Virus record (IMG/VR): IMGVR_UViG_3300042923_001804
Span: 1-32,896 of that record
DNA: 32,896 nucleotides
DNA from: a virus
Strand: one strand, 5' to 3'
Under the pieces are notes generated by a model. That model did no database searches. It saw only the letters and a program-made list of their open reading frames with translations, and was not told where the DNA came from. Position numbers and translations under genes: made by a program. This document shows, in pieces, positions 8,034 to 16,689 of this stretch (the first letter of the stretch is position 1; each line of letters starts with the position of its first letter).

Positions 8034-8858
8034 TTAATATAAATAGGTGTGTCTAAAGATAAATTCTATTGTTAAATTTGGATTGCTAGCTGTTAAGGTG
8101 AATAAGTTATCTCCTTCTAAAATCCGAGGGTATACCCCGCTGAACGCATAGAAAGCGTTAATGCCGTTAATAGTAATTCGACTAAGCTTACATTCGATTT
8201 CTAGTATATCTCCCTGTTGCAAGGTTAAGTCCACATTCAAGCCTTCTTCAGTCGTATCATTAGTAAAAATGATATCACTCCCTGTGCCTGTGATTCGAAT
8301 AAGTGGTTTAGCCTCATGAGTACCAGCATGATGGACTGAAAAAGAAGTATTAGCTTGCTTAACTTCAAATGTATAAGAATCTCCTAGCCTTAATCCTTGT
8401 CCAAGTGTATAACCTTGTCCTAGTTTTAAAGGCTCAGAAGTATCGTTCACACTATAAGCAAATGGGTCAAAGGCTTTGAGTGGTATCGTGAACTTACCCA
8501 TCATTGCCCCAATCTTTTCAAGCGGTAAGGATCCATTGAATTTCACATAAAATAATTTACCTGTCTGTGGTGAGACCACTAATGATTGAATGCCTCGTCT
8601 GGGACTAAACACGCTAGCTATTTTGGCTAGCTTGCTATGAAGCTCTGCTTTTGAATCAGCCTTTACAAAGACCTCCAATTCAATCTGTCTAGGACCAAAT
8701 TCAGTTCCTAAATCTAGACTACCATCAAGACCAGGTATATCATCTTCCTGCTGCCGTGTTTCTGGCAAAATAGGAATGTTAGAACTTAATAGTTTAATAC
8801 CTAAAGAGGCGAAAGAGTAACCTCCTATATACGCCCCTCCAGAAACGTCATAAGGCAT
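8034..8858 (-). CDS. Distal tail protein (Dit)
   Basis: This 274-aa protein is the hexameric hub at the end of the tail tube. Recognition rests on the N-terminal layout (GGYSFASLGIKLLSS, then the segment IPGLDGSLDLG), the conserved middle stretch with RQIELEVFVKADS and a KLFYVKFNG strand, and the motif IPLKAFDPFAYS near residue 140, all typical of the siphovirus tail family. The C-terminal half is beta-rich and galectin-like in other Dit proteins. The ATG follows AGGAGGTGAT and overlaps the stop of the tape measure gene by 1 nt. Length and neighbours agree with the assignment. Confidence 0.92.
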   Translation of the reverse strand: MPYDVSGGAYIGGYSFASLGIKLLSSNIPILPETRQQEDDIPGLDGSLDLGTEFGPRQIELEVFVKADSKAELHSKLAKIASVFSPRRGIQSLVVSPQTGKLFYVKFNGSLPLEKIGAMMGKFTIPLKAFDPFAYSVNDTSEPLKLGQGYTLGQGLRLGDSYTFEVKQANTSFSVHHAGTHEAKPLIRITGTGSDIIFTNDTTEEGLNVDLTLQQGDILEIECKLSRITINGINAFYAFSGVYPRILEGDNLFTLTASNPNLTIEFIFRHTYLY

Positions 8859-11800
8859 TAACGATCACCTCCTGCCTTTAAACGTTGTGCGGTTAGATCT
8901 CTTTCTCTCCAATATGTGGTTACATCTGCGGAATCTTGTAACAAGACATCTCCACTTTGTATTAATGGGGCGTTGTAATTGTTAACCGTTTGTCCTGCAC
9001 CAGCTACACCACCAGCCATTGCTAAGGAATTATTTCTTAACGAAGGAATGGCTGCGTTAGCCATTGCGCTAGCCTGTCTCGTAACTTGAGGAATAGAGTT
9101 TTTCATCCCAATTGCTAAACCTTCACCTACGTAACTACCCATTTCCATAGTTACTCTTGAAGGAGATTTAATCTTTAAAGTACTTTTTATAGTGCTTGCA
9201 ACTGCCTCCGCGATTTTTCTAGCTTCGGCTACTAAAGGTCCTGTCATTTCACTCATACCATTTATTAAACCTTGAATGGAATTAACTCCTATGTCCTTCA
9301 TGGATGCTTTCATAATATTCATTTCGCCAGTGGTACCCGTACGAATTTCCGTTATCTTTCGAATCCATTCTTTTTTGTATGTTTCAAGGTTAGATTGTGT
9401 TTGAATTCTTAATTCATCAATTTTAAGTTGGGTATCTCTTTTCATACCTTCTAACTCACGAGTGGCTTCGCTTCTTGCTAAACTATTCTTTTCCTTCCAC
9501 AATTCAGAGTATTTTTGAAGCTCTACTTCGGACAACGTATTTAATGCGGCAATTTCACCTGCGGCTTTAGGTCCCATTAAACGAAGTTCTTCTAATAGGC
9601 CCTCATCAATCCCTTTTTCAGAAAGACTGGAAATGTTATTGGACCATTCTTTAAATGTTTCGACTTGAGATTGCAGATTTCCGATTAATTGTTGACCTGA
9701 AACCTCAGCGTTTTTAGTTACCTCATCAAAGATTCCAGCGAAACTATAAAGAGATTTAGCACGATCATCAACAGCTTTTTTATACTCATCCCCTAAACGC
9801 TTTTCATCATCCAGCATCTTCTGGTTCGTATCGGCTATCTTTGTGGCATACTCTTCATTTATGGAGGTTAACTTATCGTTAATCTCCTTTTTGACACGGT
9901 ATACTTCACGCTCGTAATACTCTCTTTCCTCTGAACCCTTTTTATACCTGGCCAAATATTCTTCATACACTTTAAGCTCCTGAGTTAATGAAAGTTGGCC
10001 ATAATATTTTCTTTTATCCGTTAATGATTTTTCACCATCGAATTGCTTTTTTCTCAGCTCTTCAAGTTGTTCAGCGTATTTCTTATTTATCTCATAAATC
10101 TCTTTATTAACTATTTCAACTGCGTTTGGAACCTTCTTGTATTCCACTTTTAGCTTTTCTAATTCACGGATTGCGTCCTGGGCGCTAATCTTTTTAGCAT
10201 CCAGTCTGAGGTCAATATTTTTAAACTCCGTTTCGAAGCTTTTTTTTGTATCAGAAGCTGCCTTTTTAGCAGCAGCAACAGCTTTTTTGCTATCCTTATC
10301 AATCCCTTGAGCTAAACCTTGGCTAACATTCTTCCCTATTTCCTCGGTTACTTTTGAAGGAGAATGAATATCTAAGACCTTTTTCATCCAATTTGGAAGG
10401 CTTTGGGCAAGTTCTACAACTTTCTTCTTTATATCTCCACCCATTGAACCTATACCTTTAATTAACCCGCTAACGATGTCTTTCCCAACTTGAAGCAAAT
10501 CAATCTTCTTAAATTCATTAAATTTGGCTTTGATACCCTTAACAAGTTCGCCACCTTTTTTCGTAATGGTGTCCCAATTCTTATAGAGAAGGACACCAAT
10601 TGCAATTAATGCTCCTATCCCCGCGATTACTGCTATTACCGGTAAAGTCACAGCACCAACACTTACTCCTAATACTGCGGCCGCACCACTTAAGGTGACA
10701 AATATAGGTGCTAACGCCATGCAAATACCAACTAAAATTCCTATTGTAGTTACAATGGCAGTAAGAGTTGCAGCTAGTTTAGGATTTTTAGAAACCCAAT
10801 CTGCAACTTTTGAAATGACATCTGCAACTATTTTTAATAATGGTTCCATAGAGGTTTTTAAGTCTGTAACAGCCTTCTTCATTTTAACTGCAGGATCTGC
10901 ATCCAATTTCTCTGCTGATTCGTTTAATTCGTCTTGATTTACTTTTAAATTGACCACTTTATCTTTAGCGTTTAATAAAGTGTCGAGAATGTTTTGACCC
11001 TGATCCTCGTACATCGTTCCAAAAATTTCAACACCTAAAGTGTTTTTTATTACTTCATCATCAATTCCACTTAAAGTTTTGGCGATTTCTGCCATTGCTT
11101 GCTTACCGACTTCGCCACCTTCAGATACAGCTTTACCCCAATCTTTCATTTGTTTTGAAGAAATATCTGTTTTAACTAAGAAATTTTCTAAGGATTTAGG
11201 TAGATCGTCTCCAAATTCAGCAACCCTTATTCTTCCCTCTTTTAATCCATCCATTAAGTTGTCAATATTCCAAGTGCCAGTATTAACACCCGCTTCAAAC
11301 AGGGCTTGAATCTCTTTCCCGTCATATCCAGCACGTTGAAGCTGGGCTCCATATTCAGCAATAGTATCTAGCTGCTCAGGAGGGAATCCAATACTCAAAA
11401 GATGTTTAGTAAGGCCTAATGCTTCTTCTTTTGATATTTTTAGCTCGTTTGCAATCTCGTTGGTTTCTTGAATTAACTCAGTAAAATCGATTCCAGCATA
11501 AGAATTAACAATCGTTGCGGCACCTTTGACAATGGCGCTATTTACTTCATCACTTGCTGTTTTGTTTAACAACCACTGCCTACGAACCCCTTCAAGAGCT
11601 GCCTCACCATCTATCCCATAAGCCTCTAGGTCCTTCACGGCATCTTTTACGGTTTTCTTGGATGCTTCTGGTACATCGAATGAAAGATCTATTTTTGTGT
11701 TTAATGTAGAAGTGTCTAATGCCGTTTCAATGGCACCAGCAATACCTCCACCAGCTGCTAAAGCACCAGCTACATTTTCAATGCCAACACCTAAATCTTC

Positions 11801-12478
11801 GACGGATTTTTCCGCTTCCTTTGCCTCTTTTGCTAATGATCCTAATTCTTTCTTTACTGATTTCAAAGAACTTCCATCATCTATTGATGAAAGAGCTTTT
11901 TTCATTTTATCTATATCAACATTTGCGCCTAATGATTCTTGTCCAATTTTTTGAATAGCTGTTTCAAGTTGTTTTGAAGAGGCTGTACTATTTTTTATTG
12001 CATTTGTTAGTTGAGTTCCTAATAACTCGGAAAAGTCATCAACACTTTTTTTAGTTGCATCAAAAAAGGTATTTAATTGTTTAGTAGATTCAGCAGCTCT
12101 TTGCTGCTCTTGTTCTAAGTTTGATACTTTATCTTTTAGCTTATCTAAGGAACCTTGAGTAAACTCAACTTCACGACGGAAATTCCGATATTGCTCTTCG
12201 GATATTTTGCCTTTTTGAAATTGGTCTTGAACTTGTTGTTCGGCTTGTTTCAATTGGTCTAATTTATCTGTGGTAGCAGCTACTTGATCAGTTAATAATC
12301 TTTGCTTTTGGGCAAGTGCTTCAACGTTACCTGGATTAAATTTTAGTAACCTCTCTACATCTTGCAGCTCACTTTGTAGCTGACTACTCTTCTTATTTAC
12401 ATCGGTTAATGCCTTCTGAAGGCCAACTGTATCAGAGCCGATTTCAATGGTAATACCTTTTATTCTTTTATTCGACAT
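8858..12478 (-). CDS. Tape measure protein, 1206 aa
   Basis: This is the longest gene in the window and sits between the tail chaperone and Dit genes, as tape measures do. Residues 1-220 are almost continuous coiled coil. A hydrophobic glycine- and alanine-rich section at about 565-640 would insert in the host membrane. Further coiled coil covers about 740-1060. Two related segments containing SPSKV and SPSRV, each followed by a glycine-rich amphipathic stretch (IGKNVSQGLAQGI and the matching MGSYVGEGLAIGM), are typical of Bacillus tape measures. With about 1.5 angstrom per residue a tail of roughly 180 nm is expected. The start follows AGAGAGGTGAG. Confidence 0.95.
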   Translation of the reverse strand: MSNKRIKGITIEIGSDTVGLQKALTDVNKKSSQLQSELQDVERLLKFNPGNVEALAQKQRLLTDQVAATTDKLDQLKQAEQQVQDQFQKGKISEEQYRNFRREVEFTQGSLDKLKDKVSNLEQEQQRAAESTKQLNTFFDATKKSVDDFSELLGTQLTNAIKNSTASSKQLETAIQKIGQESLGANVDIDKMKKALSSIDDGSSLKSVKKELGSLAKEAKEAEKSVEDLGVGIENVAGALAAGGGIAGAIETALDTSTLNTKIDLSFDVPEASKKTVKDAVKDLEAYGIDGEAALEGVRRQWLLNKTASDEVNSAIVKGAATIVNSYAGIDFTELIQETNEIANELKISKEEALGLTKHLLSIGFPPEQLDTIAEYGAQLQRAGYDGKEIQALFEAGVNTGTWNIDNLMDGLKEGRIRVAEFGDDLPKSLENFLVKTDISSKQMKDWGKAVSEGGEVGKQAMAEIAKTLSGIDDEVIKNTLGVEIFGTMYEDQGQNILDTLLNAKDKVVNLKVNQDELNESAEKLDADPAVKMKKAVTDLKTSMEPLLKIVADVISKVADWVSKNPKLAATLTAIVTTIGILVGICMALAPIFVTLSGAAAVLGVSVGAVTLPVIAVIAGIGALIAIGVLLYKNWDTITKKGGELVKGIKAKFNEFKKIDLLQVGKDIVSGLIKGIGSMGGDIKKKVVELAQSLPNWMKKVLDIHSPSKVTEEIGKNVSQGLAQGIDKDSKKAVAAAKKAASDTKKSFETEFKNIDLRLDAKKISAQDAIRELEKLKVEYKKVPNAVEIVNKEIYEINKKYAEQLEELRKKQFDGEKSLTDKRKYYGQLSLTQELKVYEEYLARYKKGSEEREYYEREVYRVKKEINDKLTSINEEYATKIADTNQKMLDDEKRLGDEYKKAVDDRAKSLYSFAGIFDEVTKNAEVSGQQLIGNLQSQVETFKEWSNNISSLSEKGIDEGLLEELRLMGPKAAGEIAALNTLSEVELQKYSELWKEKNSLARSEATRELEGMKRDTQLKIDELRIQTQSNLETYKKEWIRKITEIRTGTTGEMNIMKASMKDIGVNSIQGLINGMSEMTGPLVAEARKIAEAVASTIKSTLKIKSPSRVTMEMGSYVGEGLAIGMKNSIPQVTRQASAMANAAIPSLRNNSLAMAGGVAGAGQTVNNYNAPLIQSGDVLLQDSADVTTYWRERDLTAQRLKAGGDR

Positions 12479-12492
12479 GTTCTCACCTCTCT

Positions 12493-13046
12493 TTAAAAGG
12501 AATCAAAATCAGATTGAGAAGCTGCTCGAGCTTTAGGTTCACTTGGTTTCTGCAATTCAAGGTATTCATGTATATAGTCCAAACACATTCCTATGGTCAT
12601 ATCCTCGACATCTGCTTTTGTCAGTTTGCAACGATAACAAAGAGCCAGGAACGTTTCAGTAGAAAATTCTCTATCTGATGCTCTTGGCTCATCGTTATTC
12701 TCTATTTTTTTTTTCCTCTTATGTTTGATTCAATCATCTCTTGTAATTCAGGAATGATATCTAATAAAGGGAATTCATCAAAACTATCTAGCCATGTTAT
12801 AGGATCAGGAATAGATGGGTCTGCCGCTTTTGCCATTGTCCATGCAATGTTATAAAACACTTCAAAATCTAGTCCATCCAATGAACTAGAATCCAAATCT
12901 TGTACATTTGAAATTTTCCCTAATGAATCTAACTTCATGATTTCAACTAGGTAATCTTTTCGAAATTGGATTTTATACCTTAGAGCATTCGCTCCGGTAC
13001 TTTTAAAAGGCACCTGTTTACCATCAATTGTGATTGTCTTTTCCAA
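12493..13046 (-). CDS. Tail assembly chaperone G-T fusion, made by -1 frameshift
   Basis: After the 114-codon G frame, a -1 slip on a run of ten A residues (plus-strand positions 12705-12714) continues translation for 70 more codons to a TAA at 12493-12495. The extension runs from IENNDEPRASDREF through ADVEDMTIGMCLDYIHEYL to SQSDFDSF, with a protein-like composition and no stop. The -1 frame is open across the whole gap up to the tape measure, exactly as in the lambda G/GT arrangement in which GT recruits the tape measure and tail tube protein. The coordinates given are for the joined product of about 184 aa. Confidence 0.8.
12702..13046 (-). CDS. Tail assembly chaperone G
   Basis: This 114-aa protein begins with a short beta region (KTITIDGKQVPFKST) and then a helical body with the conserved pattern RKDYLVEIMKL, EVFYNIAWTMAKAADP and a DSFDEFPLLDIIPE segment. 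This is the usual look of tail chaperones lying between the major tail protein and the tape measure. Its C-terminus is RGKKK, encoded by the slippery A run, then TAG. Most ribosomes should stop here, giving G in excess of GT. Confidence 0.85.
   Translation of the reverse strand: MEKTITIDGKQVPFKSTGANALRYKIQFRKDYLVEIMKLDSLGKISNVQDLDSSSLDGLDFEVFYNIAWTMAKAADPSIPDPITWLDSFDEFPLLDIIPELQEMIESNIRGKKK
12705..12714 (-). promoter_or_regulatory. Slippery A10 run for -1 frameshifting
   Basis: The minus strand reads GG, then ten A residues, then TAG. In the zero frame this is GGA AAA AAA AAA TAG, so A-AAA-AAA slippery heptamers are in phase. A -1 slip gives ATA GAG AAT and an open frame of 70 codons. The +1 frame closes quickly. 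Confidence 0.8.
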
Positions 13047-13059
13047 GCTATCTCACCTC

Positions 13060-13632
13060 TTATACTACTGGTATTTTGTTATATACCGCTGTGTACCATG
13101 CATCATATACTGTCGGAGTTGTTGTAGCAGTTGTTGAGCGTTTTACAACCCCATCTTTTGGACGAGGACCTGCCACAAATGTTAACTCAGTTGTTCCTGG
13201 TTCGTGTGTCGTTGTTTTCGTACTTCCAGCCGCTCCTGGACGAGATACTGTGCAGCTGTATAAAGCGTGACGTGTTGCTTTAGCATCACCGTCAAATTCA
13301 AATAGCCAAGCTACCTTTTTCAGTTTCGCAGTATTCACCTCGGTCAATACGTTGTCGGTAGCCTCTAATACCTCTCCTAGCACGTCCTTACGAAACGATT
13401 CTGTGATGGTAGCAAGTGTTATTGACCCGTCATAACCTTGGTTAGTCGTGGCTGTATAATAAAGAATATCATCCGCGTAAAACTCAGTTGTCTCACCTTT
13501 AGGGGTTAATGTTAATGCGGTTGCACCCGGATATTTTACAGGTGTCCCATATGTGTAAGTACCGTCTGCAGCCTCTGTAATAACCGCATAATGTGCATTT
13601 TTAATACCAAATATAACTTTATTTTCTGGCAT
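13060..13632 (-). CDS. Major tail (tube) protein
   Basis: This 190-aa protein is predicted to be the tail tube subunit. The beta-rich sequence includes GIKNAHYAVITEA, TLTPKGETTEFYADDILYY and a DGSITLATITESF stretch, which is the usual pattern of Gram-positive siphovirus tube proteins. The alanine-, threonine- and glycine-rich composition without cysteine clusters agrees with a highly expressed structural protein. It lies directly upstream of the chaperone gene. The C-terminal 40 residues (threonine-rich, ending in NKIPVV) may form a surface-exposed arm. Confidence 0.9.
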   Translation of the reverse strand: MPENKVIFGIKNAHYAVITEAADGTYTYGTPVKYPGATALTLTPKGETTEFYADDILYYTATTNQGYDGSITLATITESFRKDVLGEVLEATDNVLTEVNTAKLKKVAWLFEFDGDAKATRHALYSCTVSRPGAAGSTKTTTHEPGTTELTFVAGPRPKDGVVKRSTTATTTPTVYDAWYTAVYNKIPVV

Positions 13633-13633
13633 T

Positions 13634-13963
13634 CTAACTCAACCTCACTTCATAAATTTTTTGAAATAATTTTTCAGAATCAATAAAAGTCTCAGATGAA
13701 ACATAGGGAATCTCATGATCATCTAAGACTTTTTCTAAGGTGGCTTCAACAACTAAATTCTTTTTAGTTGTATACAATTCAATGTTTACATCATTAATTT
13801 TGTGATACACCATGTTATCAGCCATCATGTGAGGGGAGTCCGTCACAAGATAACAAATATACGGTGGAGTAGGAACAGGATTCTCCGGTGTAGCTATCCA
13901 GTGGGAATGCGTGAAAGGTAGACCCGTTAAACCCAATATTTTCTTTAAGTCAACCAGATTCAT
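13634..13963 (-). CDS. Putative tail terminator / minor tail protein
   Basis: The 109-aa protein lies between the HK97 gp10-like gene and the tube protein gene, where siphoviruses encode the tail terminator. It has the expected size and mixed fold, with a helical N-terminus (LVDLKKILGLTG), a central beta sheet (PYICYLVTDS) and a segment INDVNIELYTTKK followed by a helix, which resembles the lambda gpU or SPP1 gp17 architecture. The ATG is overlapped by the previous gene by 4 nt. The assignment depends largely on gene order. Confidence 0.7.
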   Translation of the reverse strand: MNLVDLKKILGLTGLPFTHSHWIATPENPVPTPPYICYLVTDSPHMMADNMVYHKINDVNIELYTTKKNLVVEATLEKVLDDHEIPYVSSETFIDSEKLFQKIYEVRLS

Positions 13964-14316
13964 TGTCCAATCACCCTTTCCACACGTTCCTCAAACTTCT
14001 TTACAATCTTTTCTTCAACTGGACGAATATGAACTTTAGCAGCTACACGACCACCTTCTGCTTTAACATGACCATGTTCCAGTAGGTGAGTGAGTTGGTA
14101 GTCTGTAGCATTGTGAATGATGATATCCTTTCCTACTACTTTCTTACGCCAACCTTTACGATAACTTCCAGTTAACTCTGGACTTGACTGTTTAAGTAAA
14201 ACGACAGCTTCCTTTGTTACTTCCTCTTTCGCAAGTTCAACTTCTTCTTCTACAAAGTTAGTAAACTGCTGTAATTGCTTAGCAATCTCTTTTGTAATAT
14301 CCGAAACTTTAACCAC
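13960..14316 (-). CDS. HK97 gp10-like head-tail protein
   Basis: This 118-aa protein begins with a long helix (ITKEIAKQLQQFTNFVEEEV), then has the characteristic segment PELTGSYRKGWRKKVVG and a HNATDYQLTHLLEHGH strand-loop, and ends in a helix after HIRP. The TG-S-Y-R-KGW pattern and the LEHGH motif are hallmarks of the HK97 gp10 family, which acts at the head-tail junction or during tail completion. It overlaps neighbouring genes on both sides by 4-8 nt, as expected in a packed structural operon. Confidence 0.88.
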   Translation of the reverse strand: MVKVSDITKEIAKQLQQFTNFVEEEVELAKEEVTKEAVVLLKQSSPELTGSYRKGWRKKVVGKDIIIHNATDYQLTHLLEHGHVKAEGGRVAAKVHIRPVEEKIVKKFEERVERVIGQ

Positions 14317-14659
14317 CAGCTCTCACCTCACAGTAAAGTTCAGTGAATCCGTCTTTTCTCATAAAAGTCTTATATACGCTATAAGGTTTACTTTCATAAG
14401 TTAGACTGTTCTCATCATCATATTCATCCGAATCCACAATTAAGAGAATCTTAGGTTTATGACCTAATTGGCCAGCTGCAGAAAATTCTGCAAGAGTAAT
14501 ATTTGATTTAGAGCAGAATATTTGTCTAGGTGTTTTGATATAGATAGGCTGATCTAGTTCATCTTCTGTATCTTCTGTGGAAGTGATGGACAATAAAAAG
14601 CACACATCATCCAGTGATATGTGCTTAGAATTGCCTATACTTGATTTAAGTGACGGCAT
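14309..14659 (-). CDS. Putative head closure (stopper) protein
   Basis: The 116-aa protein is beta-rich, with a segment IYIKTPRQIFCSKSNIT and a later YESKPYSVYKTFMR, which resembles head-tail joining proteins related to SPP1 gp16 and HK97 gp7. It lies between the connector gene at 14646 and the gp10-like gene, the standard place for the stopper. The gene overlaps the one upstream by 14 nt. The sequence signature is weak, and the function is mainly inferred from order and size. Confidence 0.7.
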   Translation of the reverse strand: MPSLKSSIGNSKHISLDDVCFLLSITSTEDTEDELDQPIYIKTPRQIFCSKSNITLAEFSAAGQLGHKPKILLIVDSDEYDDENSLTYESKPYSVYKTFMRKDGFTELYCEVRAGG

Positions 14660-14939
14660 CGACTTTCCCTGCCTTCTTGATAATCCGATTGTTTATTCTG
14701 CTTTTGAGATTCCTTGAAAGTGGGATATCTTCCAGGCGATTCCGATAACTCCAAGCAGCATAGTCCACGACAAGCATCTGATCATCTTCATTTTCGAAAT
14801 CCAGAATGATGCCTGTTATTTCAATCTCATTTTTGGAACTAACTATTAGTTTATCAAAATAGGAATCCCTCAAAGTATGAGTGATTCCTAAATCTAATTT
14901 TAATAGGCTAAGCAATGTTTCTTTAGTATAACCGTCCAT
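14646..14939 (-). CDS. Head-tail connector (adaptor), gp6-like
   Basis: This 97-aa all-helical protein opens with ETLLSLLKLDLGI and has the segments SYFDKLIVSSKNEIE and VVDYAAWSYRNRLED, the usual pattern of HK97 gp6 or SPP1 gp15 adaptors that bind below the portal. The pattern of an N-terminal L-K-LGI helix followed by a DYAAW-YR helix is well conserved in Gram-positive phages. The start overlaps the previous gene by 1 nt. Size and order agree. Confidence 0.85.
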   Translation of the reverse strand: MDGYTKETLLSLLKLDLGITHTLRDSYFDKLIVSSKNEIEITGIILDFENEDDQMLVVDYAAWSYRNRLEDIPLSRNLKSRINNRIIKKAGKVDAVT

Positions 14940-15268
14940 TACTCATCATCTTCTTCAAGAAGAGATTCAATGTGTTCGATAACACCTTTTCGTTTTTTCC
15001 CTTCGATTTCCATCTTTAGAAGCACTTCAAGTTTTTCACGACTTAAAGCTTTAGTTAAAGCGTTCTTTATTTTTTCAACGCTTTTATCTAGTAAATCTTC
15101 ATTATTTTGAGTTGGTGTTTCAGTATAATCTGCTTGTTTAACAAAAGGATCATCAGAGGCAGAAAGAATCTCTTCATATCTTTCATCGGTAACCTCTATA
15201 ACAGTACCTACTTCTTGAATAACATTGGTCTGTTTATCAATAAAGCTCCTTAAAACTTGGACTTTCAT
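14939..15268 (-). CDS. Unknown protein after the capsid gene, 109 aa
   Basis: The N-terminal 35 residues form a small beta unit (MKVQVLRSFIDKQT, EVGTVIEVTDERY). The rest is charged and helical, with a C-terminal region (EVLLKMEIEGKKRKGVIEHI) that resembles a small helix-extension-helix such as a SAP or Rho-N motif. A good Shine-Dalgarno site (AAGGAGGGA) precedes the ATG. Related small genes often follow the capsid gene in Bacillus phages. A role in head completion or decoration is possible but not shown. Confidence 0.7.
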   Translation of the reverse strand: MKVQVLRSFIDKQTNVIQEVGTVIEVTDERYEEILSASDDPFVKQADYTETPTQNNEDLLDKSVEKIKNALTKALSREKLEVLLKMEIEGKKRKGVIEHIESLLEEDDE

Positions 15269-15282
15269 ATTACTATCCCTCC

Positions 15283-16689
15283 TTAAGCGTTGGCTGTATC
15301 GGCAGCAAATGTTACTGCAGTTGCTGTTGGTTTTGTTTCTAAATCTTCTTGGCTAATGTTGATTGCAACGAATCCTTCACCAATCACAGGGCGACCGTCA
15401 TAACGAGCAGTACCTTTGAATACTGTATTATCCTCGATGAATTGTACATGTTCAGATTGTGCTAATTGAGCTCCAGCACGCTCAGCTAATAGATATAGGG
15501 AACCGTAACCCCCGATAATAACATCGTCTGGGATGAAGTCTAATTCAACAATATCTCCACCTACAATTGGCATAGTGTTGTTTTGTCCTGAAACAATAGC
15601 ACCAGCTGCATTAATTGTTAATGCTTTAGCTACTAAAGTTGCCTTTGTATTTGAGTTCATTGCCCAGAACTTCTCGCCGTTACTGTAGTTGGCTTTAGCT
15701 TTACCTAATTTAAGAATTAAATCTTTATAGAATAAAACGTCTGTATTTGCAGCTGGATCGATTAATAAAAGATGCGAAGCGCTTAAATTTGTCCATGCCT
15801 TTTCTTTTGTTCCCCAGTAACCAGGTTGAGCAGTTTCTGCTAGTCTAGTAACAATACCAACTGGCATCTTTACACCTTTCCCATAAAGGATGGCCTTATC
15901 TACCGCTAGACCGATTGCTTGACCTAATACATCCAAGATTTCACTTGCTAATGATAAGTCTGAATCCTCCAATGTAGAGTTTGGTACAGGAATAAATCCA
16001 CCGACTTTATAACCATCTACTTCGATTTGGTTGAAGCCGAAACTTAATTCATTTAATTTGCCAACCATTTCAGTCCAAATTGCTTCTGGAACAGTACCAA
16101 TGATATTTTGTCTAGCTTTTCCTGAAACAGGCTTTAATGTTACACGAGAAATCAATTTAGAGTAACGGTGTAAATTATCACGTAATAATTCTAGCATTAC
16201 TTCAGGAAAGTTTAATTCGGCTCCTGTAACAGCTCGTTTTTCTTGCATAATTCCACGAGTACGCGTTAAAAATTCTTGCACTTCTTCACGTTTGATTAAT
16301 TCCTCAGCTTGGTTACGTTGCATTCCGCCAAAAAACTTAAATCTTTTCATTGTTCCGCCTCCTAATTTTTGAGTTCTTTCTTGCTGGTCATCGATGCTCA
16401 CTTTTGGTGAATTCACCGGGTCCTTGCTATTTAATTGTTCAAGCTCCACTTCTAGATCAGCAATTTCACCTTCAAGTTTGCTTTTCTTTTCTGCGAAGTC
16501 CGTTTTGTCTGTTTCTAACTTTGTGATTTCTTCCTCAACTGCAGCCACTTCTTCATCGGTATTGGCTTCACTAATGGCCGCCTCTAATTCAGATGAACGG
16601 GTTTGTAAAGCTTCCTCCTGTGTAGCTAAGTCCGGTAGAAGTGCTTTTCTTTGTTCAATTTTTCTAAGTAACATGAGTTTTTTTAACAT
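15283..16689 (-). CDS. HK97-fold major capsid protein with fused scaffold-like domain
   Basis: The protein is 468 aa. Residues of about 10-90 are a highly charged coiled coil (LPDLATQEEALQTRSSELEA onwards) that fits the delta/scaffold domain removed by the prohead protease. The capsid fold starts after about residue 150 (TGAELNFPEVMLELLRDN) and shows the expected segments: KARQNIIGTVPEAIW for the E-loop area, GGFIPVPNSTLEDSD, and PDDVIIGGYGSLYLL with the late EHVQFIEDNT strand. The start follows GGAGAGGT. Within the frame an ATG at 16348-16350 has its own GGAGG Shine-Dalgarno site at 7-nt spacing, so a 355-aa product without most of the scaffold segment may also be made. Confidence 0.93.
   Translation of the reverse strand: MLKKLMLLRKIEQRKALLPDLATQEEALQTRSSELEAAISEANTDEEVAAVEEEITKLETDKTDFAEKKSKLEGEIADLEVELEQLNSKDPVNSPKVSIDDQQERTQKLGGGTMKRFKFFGGMQRNQAEELIKREEVQEFLTRTRGIMQEKRAVTGAELNFPEVMLELLRDNLHRYSKLISRVTLKPVSGKARQNIIGTVPEAIWTEMVGKLNELSFGFNQIEVDGYKVGGFIPVPNSTLEDSDLSLASEILDVLGQAIGLAVDKAILYGKGVKMPVGIVTRLAETAQPGYWGTKEKAWTNLSASHLLLIDPAANTDVLFYKDLILKLGKAKANYSNGEKFWAMNSNTKATLVAKALTINAAGAIVSGQNNTMPIVGGDIVELDFIPDDVIIGGYGSLYLLAERAGAQLAQSEHVQFIEDNTVFKGTARYDGRPVIGEGFVAINISQEDLETKPTATAVTFAADTANA

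Noticed and set aside
10695-11954. Several plus-strand frames opposite the tape measure gene
   Set aside because: They are complementary shadows of a strongly coding gene and have no ribosome sites.
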